From DATLGB01 sp038318085 (GTDB lineage Bacteria; Actinomycetota; Thermoleophilia; Solirubrobacterales; Solirubrobacteraceae): a stretch of DNA of 14,498 nucleotides. A program made the translations under genes and the position numbers. How positions within the stretch are numbered: position 1 is the first letter of the stretch; each line of letters starts with the position of its first letter. The DNA is taken from positions 1 through 14,498 of the forward strand of contig JBBQBV010000096.1 in the NCBI GenBank assembly GCA_038318085.1, read 5' to 3'. Of this stretch, positions 12,968-14,498 are shown piece after piece. The notes under the pieces are model-generated. The model had not been told where the DNA came from. It did not search any database and worked only from the letters and a program-made list of their open reading frames with translations.

Positions 12968-14035
12968 GTGACCGTATCGCCCGTCCAACCGGATCAGGCG
13001 GACCTCGTCGCCTGGCGGGGACTCGCCGCCGGGGCGGTGGAGCCCAACCCGTTCTTCGAGCCCGAGCTGCTGCTGCCGGCGGTCCGCGACCTCGGCCACG
13101 ACCGGGTGCGGCTGCTCGTCGCCACGGCCGCGGACGGGACCTGGACCGGGATGCTGCCGGTGCTGCGCGCGGCGCAGTGGCGGCGGATGCCGACTGCGGC
13201 GCTGGGCACCTGGATCCATCCCTACGCCTTCTTCGGCGCGCCGCTGCTGGCCGCGGGCCACGAGGCGGCGGCCATGGCCGAGCTGCTCGACGCGCTGCGG
13301 CGCGGCTCGAGCCTCGTGCCGCTGGAGGGCCTCCCCGCCGACGGGCCCGTCGCAGCCGCGCTGGACGCCGCCCTGGAGGCCGCGGGCGTCCGCGCCGTGG
13401 TCTGGAGGACGTGGGAGCGGGCGGCGCTTCAGCGCCGTGAAGCCGACGACTACCTCGAGTCGACGCTGTCCTCCAAGCGCCGGCGCGAGCTGCGCCGCCA
13501 GCTCAAGCTGCTCACCGCCGAGCTCGGCGCGCCGATCGAATGCGTCGACGCAGCCGGCGACCCGGCCGCCGCGCAGGCGTTCCTGCGTATGGAGGCATCC
13601 GGCTGGAAGGGCCGCACCGCGACGGCGATGGGGTCGGCCGGTGGCGAGGCATTCTTCCGCGACGCCTGCTCGAACTTCCACGCCGCCGGGCGCCTGCAGC
13701 TGCTGCTGCTGCGCGCCGGCGGGCGCGTCGTGGCGGCCAAGTGCAACTTCCTCGCGGGAAGCGGCGTGTTCTGCTTCAAGATCGCCTACGACGAGTCGCT
13801 CGCCGCCTTCTCCCCCGGCGTCCAGCTCGAGATCGAGAACGTCCACGCGTTCCACGGACGCGCCGAGCTGCGGTGGGAGGACTCGTGCGCGGACCCCGCG
13901 AACACCATGATCAACCGGCTGTGGCCCGATCGCCGGCGGCTGACCACGCTGCTGGTGCCGGGCGCGGGGACCCGCGGGCGGGTGGGCCGCGTCCAGGCCC
14001 AGGTGGCCGTCCGAGCGCTCAAGGCTCAACGCTGA
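12968..14035 (+). CDS. GNAT-fold acyltransferase, BioF2/FemAB-like
   Basis: A 355-residue cytoplasmic protein resembling the 'BioF2-like acetyltransferase' family (Acetyltransf_6), related to FemAB aminoacyl transferases. The N-terminal half has the pattern NPFFEPELLLPAV (27-39) and THE-like LGTWIHPYAFFGAPLLA (79-95), seen in these proteins. The second GNAT module starts with LESTLSSKRRRELRRQLKLL (163-182), the basic helix typical of the family. It continues with FLRMEASGWKGRTATAM (205-221), FFRDACSNFHAAGRLQLLLL (229-248), AAKCNFLAG (256-264) and FCFKIAYDESLAAFSPGVQL (268-287). The substrate is unknown; such enzymes act on polysaccharide, peptidoglycan or natural-product amines. The GTG at 12968 is the first plausible start after the inverted repeat; no ribosome-binding site is visible. 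The next gene probably overlaps its stop. Confidence 0.82.
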   Translation: MTVSPVQPDQADLVAWRGLAAGAVEPNPFFEPELLLPAVRDLGHDRVRLLVATAADGTWTGMLPVLRAAQWRRMPTAALGTWIHPYAFFGAPLLAAGHEAAAMAELLDALRRGSSLVPLEGLPADGPVAAALDAALEAAGVRAVVWRTWERAALQRREADDYLESTLSSKRRRELRRQLKLLTAELGAPIECVDAAGDPAAAQAFLRMEASGWKGRTATAMGSAGGEAFFRDACSNFHAAGRLQLLLLRAGGRVVAAKCNFLAGSGVFCFKIAYDESLAAFSPGVQLEIENVHAFHGRAELRWEDSCADPANTMINRLWPDRRRLTTLLVPGAGTRGRVGRVQAQVAVRALKAQR

Positions 14036-14498
14036 GAGCGCAGCGGCCGAAGACGTCCCTACTGAACGACCTGCTGACCATCGACCGCACCGTGTTCGCC
14101 GAGGGCTACGCGCGCACGCCGTTTCGGGTTTCCCACCGGCTGGGCGAGCACTCCCTGCTCACGCTGGACTCGCTCGGCGAGCTCGCCGACTTCCTGCCCG
14201 AGGGCCGGGTGGAGCACAATCGCGCGGACGTGCCAGAGATCCTGCCCAGCGGCGAGGCCAAAAGGCTCGACGCGACGCCGGGAGAGATCGCCCGCGGCAT
14301 ACAGACCAACGGCGCCTGGATGGTGCTCAAGCACATCGAGACCCACCCGCGCTACAGCGCGCTGCTCGACGAGGCGCTCGACGAGGTCATGCCCTACGTG
14401 GCGGCGCGCGAGGGCGACATGCGCCATCGCGTCGGCTTCATCTTCCTCACCTCGCCCGGGGGCACGACCCCGGCCCACACCGACCCGGAGCACAACTT
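14032..14498 (+). CDS. JmjC/cupin-like Fe(II) oxygenase (partial, runs off window end)
   Basis: The reading frame is open from before 14032 to the window end; 155 codons are visible. It has NGAWMVLKHIETHPRYSALL, then RVGFIFLTSPGGTTPAHTDP, ending in EHN. The segment SPGG.TPaH.DPEHN is the first half of the JmjC/cupin-like facial triad, with H149 and D151 (bases 14476-14478 and 14482-14484) as likely iron ligands; the third ligand would lie beyond the window. Such proteins are 2-oxoglutarate-dependent hydroxylases, or catalytically silent relatives. There is no ATG; the best start is a CTG at 14032 that overlaps the previous TGA stop by three bases (CTGA). A GTG at 14092 would lose an N-terminal stretch (LLNDLLTIDRTVFAEGY) that looks coding. 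The overlap implies co-expression with the acyltransferase. Confidence 0.7.
   Translation, partial: MRAQRPKTSLLNDLLTIDRTVFAEGYARTPFRVSHRLGEHSLLTLDSLGELADFLPEGRVEHNRADVPEILPSGEAKRLDATPGEIARGIQTNGAWMVLKHIETHPRYSALLDEALDEVMPYVAAREGDMRHRVGFIFLTSPGGTTPAHTDPEHN

Noticed and set aside
12536..14029. Long minus-strand frame across gcvT's start and the acyltransferase
   Set aside because: Shadow of two well-supported genes; it would also cross the divergent promoter region.

Overview
The window is very GC-rich DNA from a free-living bacterium, with tightly packed genes and almost every codon ending in G or C. It fits a high-GC actinobacterium. A class such as Thermoleophilia (Solirubrobacterales-like) is my best guess, from the scpB-scpA-trpS neighbourhood, the TrpRS signature variant and the general style of the proteins. 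That placement is inference, not shown by any marker gene. I see no rRNA, tRNA, CRISPR array, insertion sequence or phage gene.

Layout, left to right. (1) 1-2194, minus strand: trpS, scpA and scpB (cut by the window edge) give tryptophanyl-tRNA synthetase and the two kleisin-side subunits of the Smc-ScpAB chromosome condensin. (2) 2267-4440, plus strand: a two-component system, with a many-pass membrane histidine kinase of the DesK/NarX class overlapping a NarL-type response regulator. (3) 4447-6492, minus strand: a membrane GGDEF-EAL protein for cyclic-di-GMP turnover, tail-to-tail with the regulator (6 bases between the stops). (4) 6536-9408, minus strand: gcvPA-gcvPB, the split P-protein of the glycine cleavage system. 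(5) 9559-11205, plus strand: a secreted alkaline-phosphatase-superfamily phosphodiesterase, followed by a doubtful small membrane ORF (11266-11508). (6) 11435-12903, minus strand: gcvT-gcvH, the rest of the glycine cleavage system. (7) 12968-14498, plus strand: a BioF2/FemAB-like GNAT acyltransferase, apparently translationally coupled to a JmjC/cupin-like Fe(II) oxygenase that runs off the window.

How the genes work together. GcvT, GcvH, GcvPA and GcvPB together oxidise glycine to CO2, ammonia and methylene-tetrahydrofolate; only the L-protein (lipoamide dehydrogenase) is absent here. Their genes face the same way but are split by about 2 kb holding the oppositely oriented phosphodiesterase, so gcvPA-gcvPB must have its own promoter. 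The kinase and regulator form one signalling pair. The cyclic-di-GMP gene may be co-transcribed behind gcvPB (43-base gap).

The most notable non-coding signal is a shared hexamer, TAGCCT or TAGCGT, placed 8-12 bases before the start codons of scpA, trpS, gcvPA and gcvT. It looks like a -10 promoter element giving leaderless or nearly leaderless mRNAs, and it helps choose the start codons. I found no convincing new defence or mobile system. The least explained item is the acyltransferase-oxygenase pair at the right end.
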